This document shows, piece after piece, positions 20,733-32,086 of a stretch of DNA of 64,000 nt. The stretch is from Isoetes taiwanensis. Its lineage: Eukaryota; Streptophyta; Lycopodiopsida; Isoetales; Isoetaceae. Below the pieces are notes generated by a model. It worked only from the letters and a program-made list of their open reading frames with translations. It did no database searches and was not told the DNA's origin. A program made the position numbers and the translations under genes. The first letter of the stretch is position 1. Each line of letters opens with the position of its first letter. The stretch covers positions 6,695,710 to 6,759,709 of the forward strand of contig JAJEKV010000063.1 of assembly GCA_021234155.1 (NCBI GenBank), read 5' to 3'.

Positions 20733-21617
20733 ATATTCTAGCGGTCGAAGATGCAGTGCACTTTAATATTATACTCCAAGACAACATTTATATTTAGCAA
20801 TCCATGCACATTATACCATTGCTACGCACATTATACCATTGCTACGCACAAGAGTAAAGTAAGATTAAAGTAAGATTAACTGCCTTTGTTGTGAAGGTTT
20901 TTGTTAATGGTTTTGCATGGAATTTTGTTAAGTGGTAGCCTTGGTTTTGTTTTTATTTACCCCTTCCCACCTTGATAAGAGGATTAATTACTATTCATTG
21001 TGCAAATGCTAAGGCTAATTCCAACTACAATCCATATTACAATCCACATTAGATCTAACCAAGTTTATGTGGTTAGTCATTAGGACATAATACCTTTTGA
21101 TATAGCAATGAATGGGTCAATGTAAAGTAGGTTGTGCACTATTGCAATACATGATATAGTCACTATCTCTTACAACAAAAGTCATACTTCTAATCCAAAT
21201 GCATCCGATATTGTAGACACTCTTTTGCGCATTACCAAGCATCAATTGCTAACATAAAGCCCACATGACCCATAGAAATATGTCTATCAAGTATAGTCAA
21301 CATAATATTCAAAAGTAGTATCTTCGAGACATTATCCTCATACCCTTCAGGCATTTAAAATTTCGCATAGACATACGATCCCATAATACAAATTTTTATG
21401 AAGGTGGTATTTTTGAGTGACCATTATCATACCCCTCTAATGTTGAAAATCCTTTACAAGTCCTCACTATGTTTCTACTGCGTTTGTTGGTCTTTGATAG
21501 GGATCAAATGTAGCAAAGCAACATGGGGCTTGGTTATTCTCATTTCAGCCAAAACCTTTACAGGCTCCCAATCTATGCTCTCAACTTATGCCCAGCAACG
21601 CTGGGCACCGTTACTAG

Positions 21618-22740
21618 TATTATAATGTTTTAGTGCAAGTAATGGACCACGCCATAAAAACTTCAACGGCCTAGATTTAACAATAAGAGTTGGACGATTC
21701 AGATATTTGTGGAATTCTCACGACCCTAGGGCCAAAGCGCAGAAACAGCCTCGGATTCGGCGAAATCTGACTGTAGAAGCTATGTCATCCAAGTTTATGA
21801 AGATAATTATGATGTTTGCATGCTTTTGATGAAGCTATGGCCAGAGTTGTTTGCAGGATCCAACCAAATAAAAACCGCAGGGCAGGGCTTGGGTATGATC
21901 CAAAGGCACAAGTTAGGTCATCAAATGAGATTACGGTTCAAAGCAATCCTTTGTTGTGCACGATTGAGAAATAGAAATTGGCATGAGGTATACATCATTC
22001 AATGTTAATATTCTTTTGCTTTCTTTCAGTTTACTTTGGTTTCTACAGAGCAATATCCAGATACTTAAAGCTCAAGCACATATGCTTAATTGAATCATTT
22101 TTTCTATAATGACGGTTGTTGGAAGCACAATTGTTGTTGGAAGCACTTAAATCTATACTTCCTGAGACAAAAATAGAGTCACAAGATTGGATGCCATTTC
22201 TATAAAGATCCACATGTACTTGAGATTAGATCAGGCTTGGAAGCATGAACTGTTCATCACATTGAAAGAGAAAACCACATTACTCTTCTCCTCTGTAGGT
22301 TCTGATTGCAAGCAAGCATTTCCTTGTCTACTAACTTAGTTCATCTCTAGAATCTTAGTAGAAAGATATTTTCGACAACCAGCAAGAAACCCACCATAAC
22401 TTCTCTACTTCTTTGCAGGTTAGATCTTTGCTTGCCCACTGTGGAACTATTTAATCTTTTTTAAGTGGCTTCAATCTTCAATGAATGTAGGAGCAGCACA
22501 TATAAGGGCATAGATCTATTCTTCTGCATCATGATTCCAGTAAAGCTATAGAGGCGGTATGATTTTATGTTTCTTTTAGTTGCATTAGTTGTCTCCATAT
22601 ATCTTTCACATTCATGTCTGAAACCAATCTTTTCTTTTTTAAATTTGTGAAAATGATTTAAAGAATATGAGTGGTCTTGGAAAACATTCAACATTCTTGA
22701 AGCCCAGTTATTGTTACAGAGACTTACATTGTTGTTTGCA
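21618..22740 (+). repeat. Left arm of a dispersed inverted duplication
   Basis: Homologous, in reverse orientation, to 61690-62810. Together with the adjoining Helitron-like elements the duplicated block includes about 20735-22740 and 61690-63600. It starts with a copy of the 40-bp motif. A frame of about 77 codons (MLNVFQDHSYSLNHFHKFKK) is conserved in both arms (minus strand here), but its function is unknown and it may be non-coding. Confidence 0.8.
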
Positions 22741-24185
22741 GTGGGCAGCCCTTGGAGCTTGCTGTGATGCCGCTTTGTAGCCCCTGGCACTCGATGGCCC
22801 CTGCCCTATTTCGCAGTACGAGTAGGATTTGCTTTAGATTTTTCAAGTTTTTCTTCCAAGCTTAGGATCTTTGCAAGTTTTTTCTCATGATTTGCTTAGG
22901 AATGTGTTCATTTAATTTTCTCGACTCTTTGGTGGAATTTATGGGTCTTTCCAGCCAATGCCGGGCATTTGCAAAAGCTTGACGAAGTCAGCTGAAAGGT
23001 TCTGGTAGATCTCATGGATTATGTTGCCATGCATTACGCCATCGATGGATCTTCCAAGTTTTTCTTCCAAGCTTAGAATCTCTTAAATTTTTCGTTGTTT
23101 TTAGCTCTGTTTCAACGCATCTATTTCTAAAAATTGAATGCGCCTTTGATATTCTTCTATAAATCTTTTGGTGCAAAGCATAAGCTATTTATGTTCAAAG
23201 GACAAAAGATGATTGTCATACGTCAATGAATATCAATGTTGTCGAATATTTGGCACATCATATATTGACATCCCAATTTGAAACCAAATGTGTTTGAAAC
23301 CAAATGTGTTAGTCATACATTGTGATGTACCACATCTTCAAAAGAAATGCCATGTCATTATAGTGATGCTTCTTCTAAGAAGTTTCAATTTGCCTAGGCA
23401 AATTCTTCATTTTCTATTCCCTCATTTTTCGCCATGTCATCACTCATAGTTGCATCCCACATGCTCATACCATGCCATCATCATTTCTAGTTTCGCATCT
23501 CCTTATTGCTTGCCACTATTGCCTACTTATCTCACTCAAAAAAATTCTCCTTTTCTTTTAATTGGCCTAGTCATTTTCTATCTAATGTGCATAAAATGCT
23601 TAGTCATCATGTCACATACCACATCATCCAAGGGAATGCCATGTCACCATGGACAAATATGCTTTATTTTTAAGTTGAAAAGTTGTCTAGGCAAATTCTT
23701 TGGTTTTCAAGCCCTTCATCTTTTCACACCTCACCACTCATCTTTGCCACCTCACCATACTCATGCCATGTCATCTCCCGTAATTTTTGCAAAGAATGAA
23801 GTTTGCTTGCTGTTTCGAAGCAACCTCAACATTTTTAGTGCCATATCATTGCCATTTCACCTTATGTGCCACTATTCTACTCTGCTTTGCCACTTTGTCC
23901 CAACGAAGCATATTTCAACCACAACCTGCGAAAACATAAGACAGCAAGGCGCATGATGATGTGGCATGCCATTGGTGATATGTCATGTGCATGATGATGT
24001 TGCATGCCATTGATGACATGCCATGCCAAGTAAGCAAGGCCAACTTTTGACTGGCAAAGTTGACTGGTAAACTTGTGAAAATAGAGACTGGCAAAGGAAT
24101 TGCACATTTTGTTAATATAAGTCCTTAAGATCTCAAGAACAAATATTCAATTTCTTACTACAGTTCTTAATATCTAGTTAAACCC
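22741..24185. other. Gene-poor stretch with degenerate internal repeats
   Basis: 23330-23480 and 23616-23780 are diverged copies of one block containing GCCTAGGCAAATTCTT-like text. 23945-24010 repeats CATGATGATGTGGCATGCCA twice. An open frame at 23450-23956 runs through these repeats and shows no domain. Confidence 0.5.
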
Positions 24186-24625
24186 CCCAGCAGATCCCTA
24201 ACTACATCATGAGTCATGGTTTCAGCCTCTGCTAGTTTTGCATTGAGCAAGAATACCTGAAGTAAATGTATGCGTCAGCAAGATCTTTTTTCTTCAGAGT
24301 TCATAAATAATAGAATATAAAACAAGTATAGTACAGGAAGCGTACTACTTTGTCCGGATGATGTCTCAATGCTAGTTTTTGACATGCCTTTTTAATCTCA
24401 ATAACTGTTGAGGATGGCTCAATTCCACTGCAAAAACAACAATTAATAAGGACCATAAACACATCTAAGTTTTGAGGCAAACAGAATTGACTACAATATG
24501 TGCTCCCACCAAAAATGAATTAAGGAAAAGAGACATCACTGAAGAGTATTAGTGGTCAACTGCATCTTCAACTCTTTTTCTGTCTTGGCCAACCGTTCAT
24601 AAGCCCGACCCCAAGTCTTCTTTGC
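24186..24625 (-). pseudogene. J-domain (DnaJ/TPR-type) gene fragment
   Basis: On the minus strand one segment (about 24545-24620) reads AYERLAKTEKELKMQL. The next (about 24333-24428) reads GIEPSSTVIEIKKACQKLAL and RHHPDKV, with the HPD motif that stimulates Hsp70 ATPase. A third (24186-24258) reads VFLLNAKLAEAETMTHDVV after a CAG acceptor. The order resembles the C-terminal end of plant DnaJ proteins preceded by TPR repeats. Only these pieces are present. The upstream repeats are absent, so it may be a captured fragment. The CACTA end at 26202 lies 1.6 kb away. Confidence 0.6.
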
Positions 24626-25865
24626 ATATTGTGAGATTTATTTGAAGTTGTTACATTATTTCCTTTGAGCATTCTTGTTGGCCTTCAAGAAGACTAATCA
24701 AATGCAATGTTAACCATGTCGGCACCATGTCTTGGCCATAATCAATTTTTAACCTAAAGGTTTACGCATGCCCTAAATCGATATCTTGAAGTGACAAAAG
24801 TTTTCAAAGGTTAGAAATACACCAGTATTAGTTTTTATATCCTATAAAGGCAATGGAAACTATTAAACTTTTATCAAGGTCATAAGCTTATGACACAAAG
24901 GCAACGTTCCCATGTGGTTGCCTCACTTGACTTCGAAAAAAAAAAGTCGAAGTCCAGGTCACGCAATACCAACACAACTTAACTTTGCGACGTGGCAAAG
25001 TTTTTTTCTCGAAGCAGAGGATTTTAGAATTTTCAGAAAGGGCAGAGGATTTCTGAAAGCTTCAGTCGACACCTTGATTTCTCTCTAGCCGGTGAACCCT
25101 TCCAGTTTACTGGAAATCTTCACAAGCAATACCGGCTATGGGCGCACCATTCGGGTGGATTCTCCCCGTTTGAGAACCACAATTTTGTGCACGGTCAGGT
25201 CCATGCATGGAGACACGAACTAGAAAGTAAAAGTTAACCCCATCCACGTGACATCTCTTTTAAAGTCAGGTTAGAGTCCTGGTAACGTTGCCTAAATAAT
25301 AACCTACACCAACAACTCTAGGGCTATGCGCAAAATGTCCAAGGCATCAAATTTCCACATATTGCATTCTTTACATGCAATATGCCATTTTCAGTGTCCA
25401 CTACCGGGCCAATTTTTCAAGGTAGATAAAGATAGGTCTTACCAACCTTTAAATATGAACTTAAAGCCATAGTATTAAATTAAGACCACGATCTTCAGAC
25501 CATGCAACCAAGCAAATGCGGCTCCTAGCATAGTATCCATCTAGCAAATCTAGAGGGCAATTTGCCCTAACTTATTTCCAGTATGCCCTACAAGTATTTT
25601 ACTAAACCATAAAATACATTGGGTAGATTCTTAAGTGTCCCATAAACGTATAAATATGGGGTCCGGGTTAGCTCAAACCTACAATACTAGCTAGGGATGG
25701 AAAGTAACCCCCATCCCCCCCTCCCGGAACTAAATCAAGCTTAATTAAATAATACATCATTAGACAGATCGAGGAGCTTTGTAAAACATCAAATTTCATC
25801 TAAAATATACTGTTCAATCAAATGTTATAACTAAAATTATAGTAGCGCCTAGAAAAGCACCATCT
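24626..25865. other. Non-coding stretch, possible body of a CACTA element
   Basis: No recognised domain. It includes an 8-bp hairpin, GACTTCGA/TCGAAGTC around nine A residues, near 24931-24956. No second CACTA end was found. Confidence 0.4.
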
Positions 25866-26202
25866 GACGATTAGTCTGATGCAATATCTGACGAATAGTC
25901 TGACGCAAAATCTGATGATATATCTGACGTTATATCTGACGCATTTTCTGACGATTATTTTGACGCAAATTCTGACGCTTTTTCTGACGATACATATTTG
26001 ACGTATATTCTGACGATTAATGTGACACTTAACCTGACAAAGGCTTCTGACGATTTATGTGACGATATGTCTGACGTAGTATCGTCAGGAAAAGCATCAA
26101 AATAGTAATCGTCAGTACGTTCGTCAGCCTGTACGTCAGGCAAAAATCTCTCTAGACAGTCTGACGATTTTTCTGACAAAAAATGCTCATTCTCTTGTAG
26201 TG
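25866..26202 (-). mobile_element. CACTA (En/Spm) terminus with TGACG subterminal repeats
   Basis: The right edge, read on the minus strand, is CACTACAAGAGAATGAGCA, the diagnostic CACTA start. Inward lie over twenty copies of TCTGACG or TGACG at roughly 13-20-bp intervals. Most are in one orientation, inverting near 26085. Such subterminal repeats are transposase-binding sites in this superfamily. The partner end is not in evidence, so the element is truncated or diverged. Confidence 0.8.
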
Positions 26203-26279
26203 GTTGGATCTAACCGTTGAAGTTATTTTTCACGAATGTAAAATAATACGATACATTCCCAAAGTTGAGCACACAAACA

Positions 26280-26990
26280 ATATTCCAGGTGGTGGTGCTT
26301 TGCTTAAGAAATAGCCTCAAAAAAACCATACTTCCTTAAGAAATAGCTGCGTAAAAACTATGCCACTTTAGAAAACCACACTTCTGTAAAAAAGCAGCCA
26401 CTTAAAAACCACACCTCAAAAAACCATACTTACTTTAAAAAATAGCTATATAAACCACACAAAAAAAAATCATATTTCCTTAAAAATAGCTTCTTAAACA
26501 CACCTAGTTATAAACTACACCACTTCAGAAAACCATACTTCATTTAAAAACAACCACTTAAAAACTACACCCGCTTATAAACCACACTTCAAAAAACCAT
26601 ACTTCTTTAAAAAATAGCTATTTAAAAACTACACCCACTTATAAACGACACCTCAAAAAACAACACCTCGATTAAAAAAAATCATACCACTTCAGAAAAC
26701 CATACTTCCTTAAAAAACAACCACTTAAAAACTATACCTCCTTATAAACCACACTTCAAAAAACTATACTTCCATAAAAAATGACTACTTAAAAACTACA
26801 CCTAGTTATAAACTACACCTCAAAAAACAACACCTTCTTAAAAACAACACCCCCTCAAAAAAATAAGCAACACTTCTTTTAAAAAAACGACACCTCAAAA
26901 AAAGACCACACCTTCAAAAAAAAAAAAACTATAGCTCCATAAAAAAAACACCGCCGCCTCCTTAATAAACCACACCTCCACATAACCACA
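26280..26990. repeat. A/C-rich degenerate tandem repeat
   Basis: Repeated short phrases such as AAAAACCACACCTC, AAAAAACCATACTTCC and TTAAAAAATAGC form an irregular array of about 700 bp, nearly free of G on this strand. Confidence 0.75.
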
Positions 26991-27239
26991 TGTAGATTTT
27001 TTGGAACAACGACATGTGGTCTTTTTGTTACTGTTGTTTTTAGGTGTGGACCCAGAATTGGGGTGGTAGTGCAAGTAGCTGCCCCTCTGCGCCTCAGATC
27101 TGATAAGCTCATCTTCCAAGCTTAAGAAGCGGCCGTAGTGAAGAACCGACCAGAGATGCCCTCAATAGCTTGGTCTACCCTGTTCTTGCCCTGTTTTAAA
27201 CCTACTCCAATAAAAAAAACCATGACACCAAGTAGTATG

Positions 27240-27430
27240 TCCGTCTGCGCCTCTGCGCCTCAGATCCGGTAAGCTCATCTGCAAGGAAAAACTCTACAAG
27301 CTGTCATAGAAAAGTTCTGTGAGCAGTCTCAGGCAATCTCCTCTGCAAAAAAGACTCTATAGGAGAGATGAGCGGCGCCGCTCCGCACAACCCGGACAAA
27401 GTTACAGGCGTAATTTAAAGGTACTGGTCA
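27240..27430. mobile_element. Diverged relative of the TIR element at 37289-37697
   Basis: GCGGCGCCGCTCCG followed by AGGCGTAATTTAAAGGTACT and CATTACAT parallels the right half of 37615-37705. It is too diverged to define ends. Confidence 0.35.
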
Positions 27431-28202
27431 TTACATAGGATAAATATACGGTTTTTGATCGGCCACACATTAACACACCACGCATCTTTGAACATTTTGG
27501 ATCATTTTGGAACAAATCACGGGTCAATAATAACATGGACTAATTTATAAGGTTGCCGAGTCGTGTTGTGTAAATAAGCATTTTGGACTAAAGACTACAC
27601 ACGATTTTGTTTGAAAACGTCATTCATGCTCATCACATTTATTTTCGATTTTATTTTGTTGCATTGCGGCAAAAAACATCATGCATGCTCTGTCCTATTA
27701 TTATTCTATTGTCGGTTAGAACAGCACGCCTCCTAATCCGTTAACAGAAATAAAGGACAGCCGAACAGAACAGTTTCATATGCCGGAAAAATGTCTGTCA
27801 TCCTATCAAAATTCAGTATGTTATTTTGCAGTTTCGTTGGTTATTTTGCCAGAATGAAAGAAGAGTTTGACATGAAAATTGGCTTTATTACTTATGGTTG
27901 GCGTCTGGAACAGATGTTTAGAAATTTCTTGGAAACATCTCTTGGAAGTGTTAAATCGTCAGGTTAAAGGCCGGATTGAATATAATTTATAAGACAGTCA
28001 CGTGATTTGGCGGCAACGAGTCTCCATCTCATACCTCCTTTTTTGATTTCTTAAATATTAGACACCATGTGAAATCAACACGCTCCATGTGATTCAGGTA
28101 TTTCTTCTTCCATTCCAACTACAAAGTCAAGTATCCAACATTCCAAGAACAACATTCCAAGAACTATCTTTAATTGTTGTATCCGTGCACGCAAGCTCCA
28201 TC

Positions 28203-28210
28203 TATAAAAA
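28203..28210 (+). promoter_or_regulatory. TATA box of the intact dirigent gene
   Basis: TATAAAAA lies 37 bp before the ATG at 28247, which implies a very short 5' leader. The same box and spacing occur in the other copies. Confidence 0.6.
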
Positions 28211-28246
28211 GCTGTACTTGGGCTTCAGAGATCACTACAATTGAAG

Positions 28247-28783
28247 ATGAAGGCTTTACTTGCATCCGCATTGGTTTTGATTCTCTTGCATTTTGCAAAG
28301 GCATACAATGCTCATGGCCAACTCCAAAGCAAGACATCTAACATGGTGTTCTACATCCATACCAAACTTTCAAAACCAAATGAGACCGCCCGAGTCGTGG
28401 CTAGCACAGATGGAGACTATGTTACTACTACAAAGTGGGGAACAATTGGAGTAGGTGATATTCTGCTTACTGCGCAGCAGTCTAACACTTCCAAAGCCAT
28501 AGGAAGGCTCAAGTCCATGGTTATAATTGCAGACGTTGTGTACACTGACTTTCCACATGCTCAAGAAATTTTGACTGCTGTCATAGAAACTGATCAATAC
28601 AATGGCACATTTTGTATCAATGGTCGAGACGTCGCCTATGGTTCTGAGCTCGCAATCGTCGGCGGAACTGGGGACTTTAGAGGCGTGAAAGGTTGGGCCA
28701 ACTTCACTCATGTGGAAATTAATTCACCGGATTCTGTAACATTTGTTAACGCTACTCTTGTATACCCTTTATATTCTTTCTAG
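28247..28783 (+). CDS. Dirigent protein (intact copy)
   Basis: A 178-residue secreted dirigent-family protein. Residues 1-20 (MKALLASALVLILLHFAKAY) form a signal peptide. The rest matches the eight-strand dirigent beta-barrel, with VFYIHTKLSKPNETARVV near the start and the hallmark GGTGDFRGVKGWANF near residue 145. Five N-glycosylation sequons (NET, NTS, NGT, NFT, NAT) fit an apoplastic protein. In the family, dirigents steer coupling of phenoxy radicals, for example in lignan formation, or act as cyclases. The specific product here is unknown. The true start is the ATG at 28247. Length and stop fit the family, and this is the only undamaged copy in the window. Confidence 0.92.
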   Translation: MKALLASALVLILLHFAKAYNAHGQLQSKTSNMVFYIHTKLSKPNETARVVASTDGDYVTTTKWGTIGVGDILLTAQQSNTSKAIGRLKSMVIIADVVYTDFPHAQEILTAVIETDQYNGTFCINGRDVAYGSELAIVGGTGDFRGVKGWANFTHVEINSPDSVTFVNATLVYPLYSF

Positions 28784-29587
28784 TACATGTAAGAAGCATC
28801 ATCTCATCATACACATTGAAGATTATGCTCTACATTTTGAAGATTATGTTCTCAGAATAAAATTTACTTTGTACTAATATAATATATTGGAGCATATAAT
28901 GTTTACACATTCCTCTTAATCTAAACATCTCAAATCAGTCCTTATAATTCAGTGGAGGAGGATGAAGGCAATAAAAGTTCTTGAGAAAGCATGATATCGT
29001 TAAGAAACGGCTTCCAACTTGGAAACGATGATTCATGGAATAAAAATATATATGGCAAGTGCATGTATTCAATGATTAATGGCAAGTGCATGTAGATAGA
29101 TGATCAATGGTAAGTGCATGTATTCAAGGTGTTGACGCATATAGGATAGTAGCTATCTGAATCTTTCAGTTTAGACGACACAAAAGAAATAAAAATTGCA
29201 GGGTTATTTGTTTGAGGGATCATGTGTTAACAGCTGAAATCGTCAAGTGCTTACAGCAGGGGAGATTTTCATTTTCTCGGATTGATGGCATCCTAAAACG
29301 CTCAAAAGATTTGAGCAATTCACAAGATGACAAAAGTAGGATCTGAAGCTTGACAGATTGTGGTAGCAGAAGCTCCAGTTTGTTCAGAAAAGGCCGATTT
29401 GCTAAGTTATTTTCATATTGATCTGTTTGTTGCATCCATGATAAGACGGCCCTTGCCGGAACAGGCTTAATCATATTTTATTTTATTTTTTCTACGCAGT
29501 CACGAGACAACCATGACAAAAATATGAGACATTTGGCGGTATGTCACATGGTATTTCCTCTAATATTTGAGCTTTTTTGAGCTAAGT
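28784..29587. other. Non-coding flank of the dirigent gene
   Basis: The first 110 bp are shared with the tails of the other dirigent copies. The rest shows AT-rich DNA with short repeats (GGCAAGTGCATGTA occurs repeatedly, 29050-29130) and no recognised gene. Confidence 0.5.
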
Positions 29588-30742
29588 GTTCCTTTGTTAC
29601 CACAGATGTTACAAAATGAATCTAATGGTTGTTTGAATTGCATGATGAAATCTCACAAAGAGTAGATGTGTTTTTATGGAGTTAGAAACATCATACATTT
29701 TCTTCAAGCAAGGGAGAGAACATGGACTTGAAAAAGAAGAAGACAAAAGGCCCAATGGGCTTCACGTGATATGTAGGTCACATCAATAAATGCATTGTGA
29801 TCATGTCCATCCATTTGCGTATTCAAATATATTCCTAAAGCAACATGCAACATGCCGCAAATGGTCATACAATGGTGGGTTCACAGGTCAATATACCACA
29901 AATAATGACTCTTGTAAATGGCGTCGATGGTCAACCTTAAGGCTACGTTCAAGCGCGTTTGGGGATATTTCAAAACTAATCAGACCAAATTTCTTGAGAG
30001 CCTGACTTCAAAGCAATGTACCAAGGCTTCAAAAATCCCAGGGCATTTCTCAAAAATCAAAGTCCAGCCTAGATAACACGCTTTCTCTTGACAAAAAAAA
30101 CAAGACATATCTTAAGGTTGATGAAAATAGATGTTGAACTTTGGACTTTTGTATCGATGATTTTATTTACAAAAAAATTGAATATACGACATTAGTGCCT
30201 TTGTCCTAGAATAAATATTTCTCAATTTTGGGGTCTTCCAGAGTCGCATTCAATGTTAGGTGGTTGGGGGCAGACCTGAACAAAGCAATGTTGGTGTGGT
30301 GTGTTTTAACTGGATGCTACCATTGTGTCGTGACGTACTTTTGGTTAAATTGCCACACCCACGATCTTGGAGTCAGTGCCTCATTGTGAAAGTGGGCATG
30401 TACGATTATAAAGTTGGTAGGGGAAGGGCCCAGTTCAGCCATATATAGTAGTGGGGTCAGGACCCATCTTGATGTGTTGTAAAGTGTCCCATAAGCTATG
30501 GCTATCTGTGGACGCTAAAATTCCATCATTATCATCACCATCACCTATTATGTTTTTGCAGTTAAAACAACGCTTCTCAGGCTCTGATTGCAGAAATTGC
30601 TTAAACATCACAATTAAAGAAAAAGATGAGTTCCTTAAGAAGGAAACCAAACATGACAGTTCCATCTACCTCAATTTCATCTGTCGGGATATGACGAATT
30701 CATATAAATTCAATGGAGCACACTTAATCCACGTCTTCTATA
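29588..30742 (+). repeat. Inverted duplication, left arm
   Basis: Matches 39180-40143 in reverse orientation. This arm has about 190 bp more, around 29870-30060. A frame conserved in both arms (minus strand here) includes HVHFHNEALTPRSWVWQFNQ and NIALFRSAPNHLTLNATLED. It is broken here and looks like a gene remnant with no family recognised. Confidence 0.75.
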
Positions 30743-30822
30743 TGTGATTCTTTCTTTCTAATTGCAAGACTTTGTTAACCTGGCATGCAAAGCATGGGTG
30801 AAAAGATACAACATACTTTGGA

Positions 30823-30844
30823 TTTTTTTTTTTTTTTTTTTTTT
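30823..30844 (+). repeat. T22 homopolymer
   Basis: A run of 22 T followed by an (AT)n stretch. It could be a poly-A tail of a reverse-inserted retroelement, but no retroelement body was recognised. Confidence 0.6.
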
Positions 30845-30900
30845 ATATATATTTATTTATGAAAGTGATCATCCTGTTTATTTTGTTTGTCACCCGCATA

Positions 30901-30945
30901 ATCTTATATTATAATGTTATTGTGTAAGTGTTGGACCCAGCCCTA
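30901..30945 (-). repeat. 40-bp dispersed motif, reverse orientation
   Basis: Reverse complement of the motif at 5021-5061, with GGGCTGGGTCCAACACTTAC as in 58792-58836. Confidence 0.6.
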
Positions 30946-31269
30946 ATTTGGGCGGCCCAGATTTTACCTTCGATTTGACGGTCGAGATCAAGCCCTCCAT
31001 CGGGGATTTTGCTTCCTCCCCAATTCATTCCAATCCGGGAGGACCAGCTTCGTCACGAATGGGAAGGAGCGGCCCGGTTGGGAATCCTAGGGGAGCTTCT
31101 GTGTGGGCGCCCAGAAGGAGACAATGCAGTTTGGTCTAAAACAATAAACAAACAAAGGGCTTTGGCGACTGTGGCACAGGCGACTGTGGCACAGATCCGG
31201 TAGGACTCATTCTGCTTGGTGATGGTGGCTCAGGCCCGAAGCTGCTAAGAGAGTAATCAGGTGTGTGGT

Positions 31270-32050
31270 CGTTTATGCTCAGAGATCAAACAGATTTTTT
31301 TGACTGTAGGGCTTCCAGATGTTAAATTGCTACAATTTTTGCAGGTTGCGATGTTGCCTGCATTTGAAAGCTTGCCTTCGAATAGGGAGTCTATGGCATA
31401 TTGGGATTGCTTTTGCTCCCAGACAGGCACATGCATCAAGAACTCCAACGAAAGTTATAGCATCAGACGTTATCCTTTCTGATTGCATATGCTCAAAAAC
31501 TAGCAACGCTTCCTTCCCTTGATTATGGTTAGCATATGCAGTGATCAAAGTGTTCCATGATATTACATCCCTCACTGTCATTCTGTCAAATATTCTATGT
31601 GAGTCATGCGGATAACCGAATTTTCCATACATATTAGAAAGAGCATTGCATAGAACGATGTCTTTCTCCAAACCATAAGTCAAAATCAAGCAGTGAAGTT
31701 GTCGACCTTCATCCGGTCTTTGAGATCTTAACACATGCCTCAAGAACCACTAAGAATGTGACCCTATTAGGGATCAAGCCTTGCAGATGCATTTCTCTAA
31801 ATAAATAGAGGGATTCTCTGTTAAGGCCTTGCTGGGCATAATGTCCTGGAAGAACTGCAGACGCCTTTTTCAAAATGCCCATTTTGTGCATATGCAACAA
31901 AGGATTGTATTCCATGAAATAGTATCTCTTTCAGGCATCACATGAAACATCTGTATTGCCTCCTCTGTATAACCGTACTGAATATATGCTGCCATGATTG
32001 TGTTCCAAGATGCTACATTTGGCAACGGCTTTTGTTAAAACAATTGAAGG
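31270..32050 (-). pseudogene. PLS-type PPR pseudogene
   Basis: From 32045 downward it reads KPLPNVASWNTIMAAYIQYG and EEAIQMFHVMPERDTISWN. It continues in another frame with YLFREMHLQGLIPNRVTF, VVLEACVKI, DEGRQLHCLILTYGLEKDI, NALSNMYGKFG, MTVRDVISWNTLITAYANHN and ITFVGVLDACACLG. This alternation of P, L and S repeats marks the plant PLS subfamily, whose intact members edit organelle RNA. There are at least two frame breaks (about 31915 and 31745), and no start or DYW end. It is a decayed fragment. Confidence 0.8.
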
Positions 32051-32086
32051 GCTTCCAAAACATACAGTATTATTTTATTATATAGG

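Larger units (their letters stand above)
18540..21617 (+). mobile_element. Non-autonomous Helitron-like element with nested insertion
   Basis: The left edge is set by comparison with the tail of the intact dirigent copy, which diverges right after GGAGCA at 18539. The element starts TGAGATAGGGTTTTTC. The right edge is the hairpin GCCCAGC/GCTGGGC (21590-21606), ACCGTTA and CTAG (21614-21617), with T outside. Two uninterrupted relatives of about 1.0-1.1 kb lie at 58838-59924 and 62811-63793. In this copy, 2.0 kb (18731 to about 20732) interrupts the homology and includes the MITE at 18734-19183. The 5' end is TG and not the usual TC, so the class is likely but not certain. Confidence 0.6.

Noticed and set aside
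23450..23956. 168-codon open frame
   Set aside because: It spans degenerate repeats, has no domain, and its composition matches the surrounding AT-rich DNA.
28370..28711. Minus-strand frame of 113 codons across the dirigent gene, also seen at 36392-36733
   Set aside because: It is an antisense shadow of the dirigent coding frame, and its conservation follows from that gene.
30823..30900. Poly-A tail of a LINE or SINE
   Set aside because: No reverse transcriptase, tRNA-like head or target duplication was found next to the T22 run.
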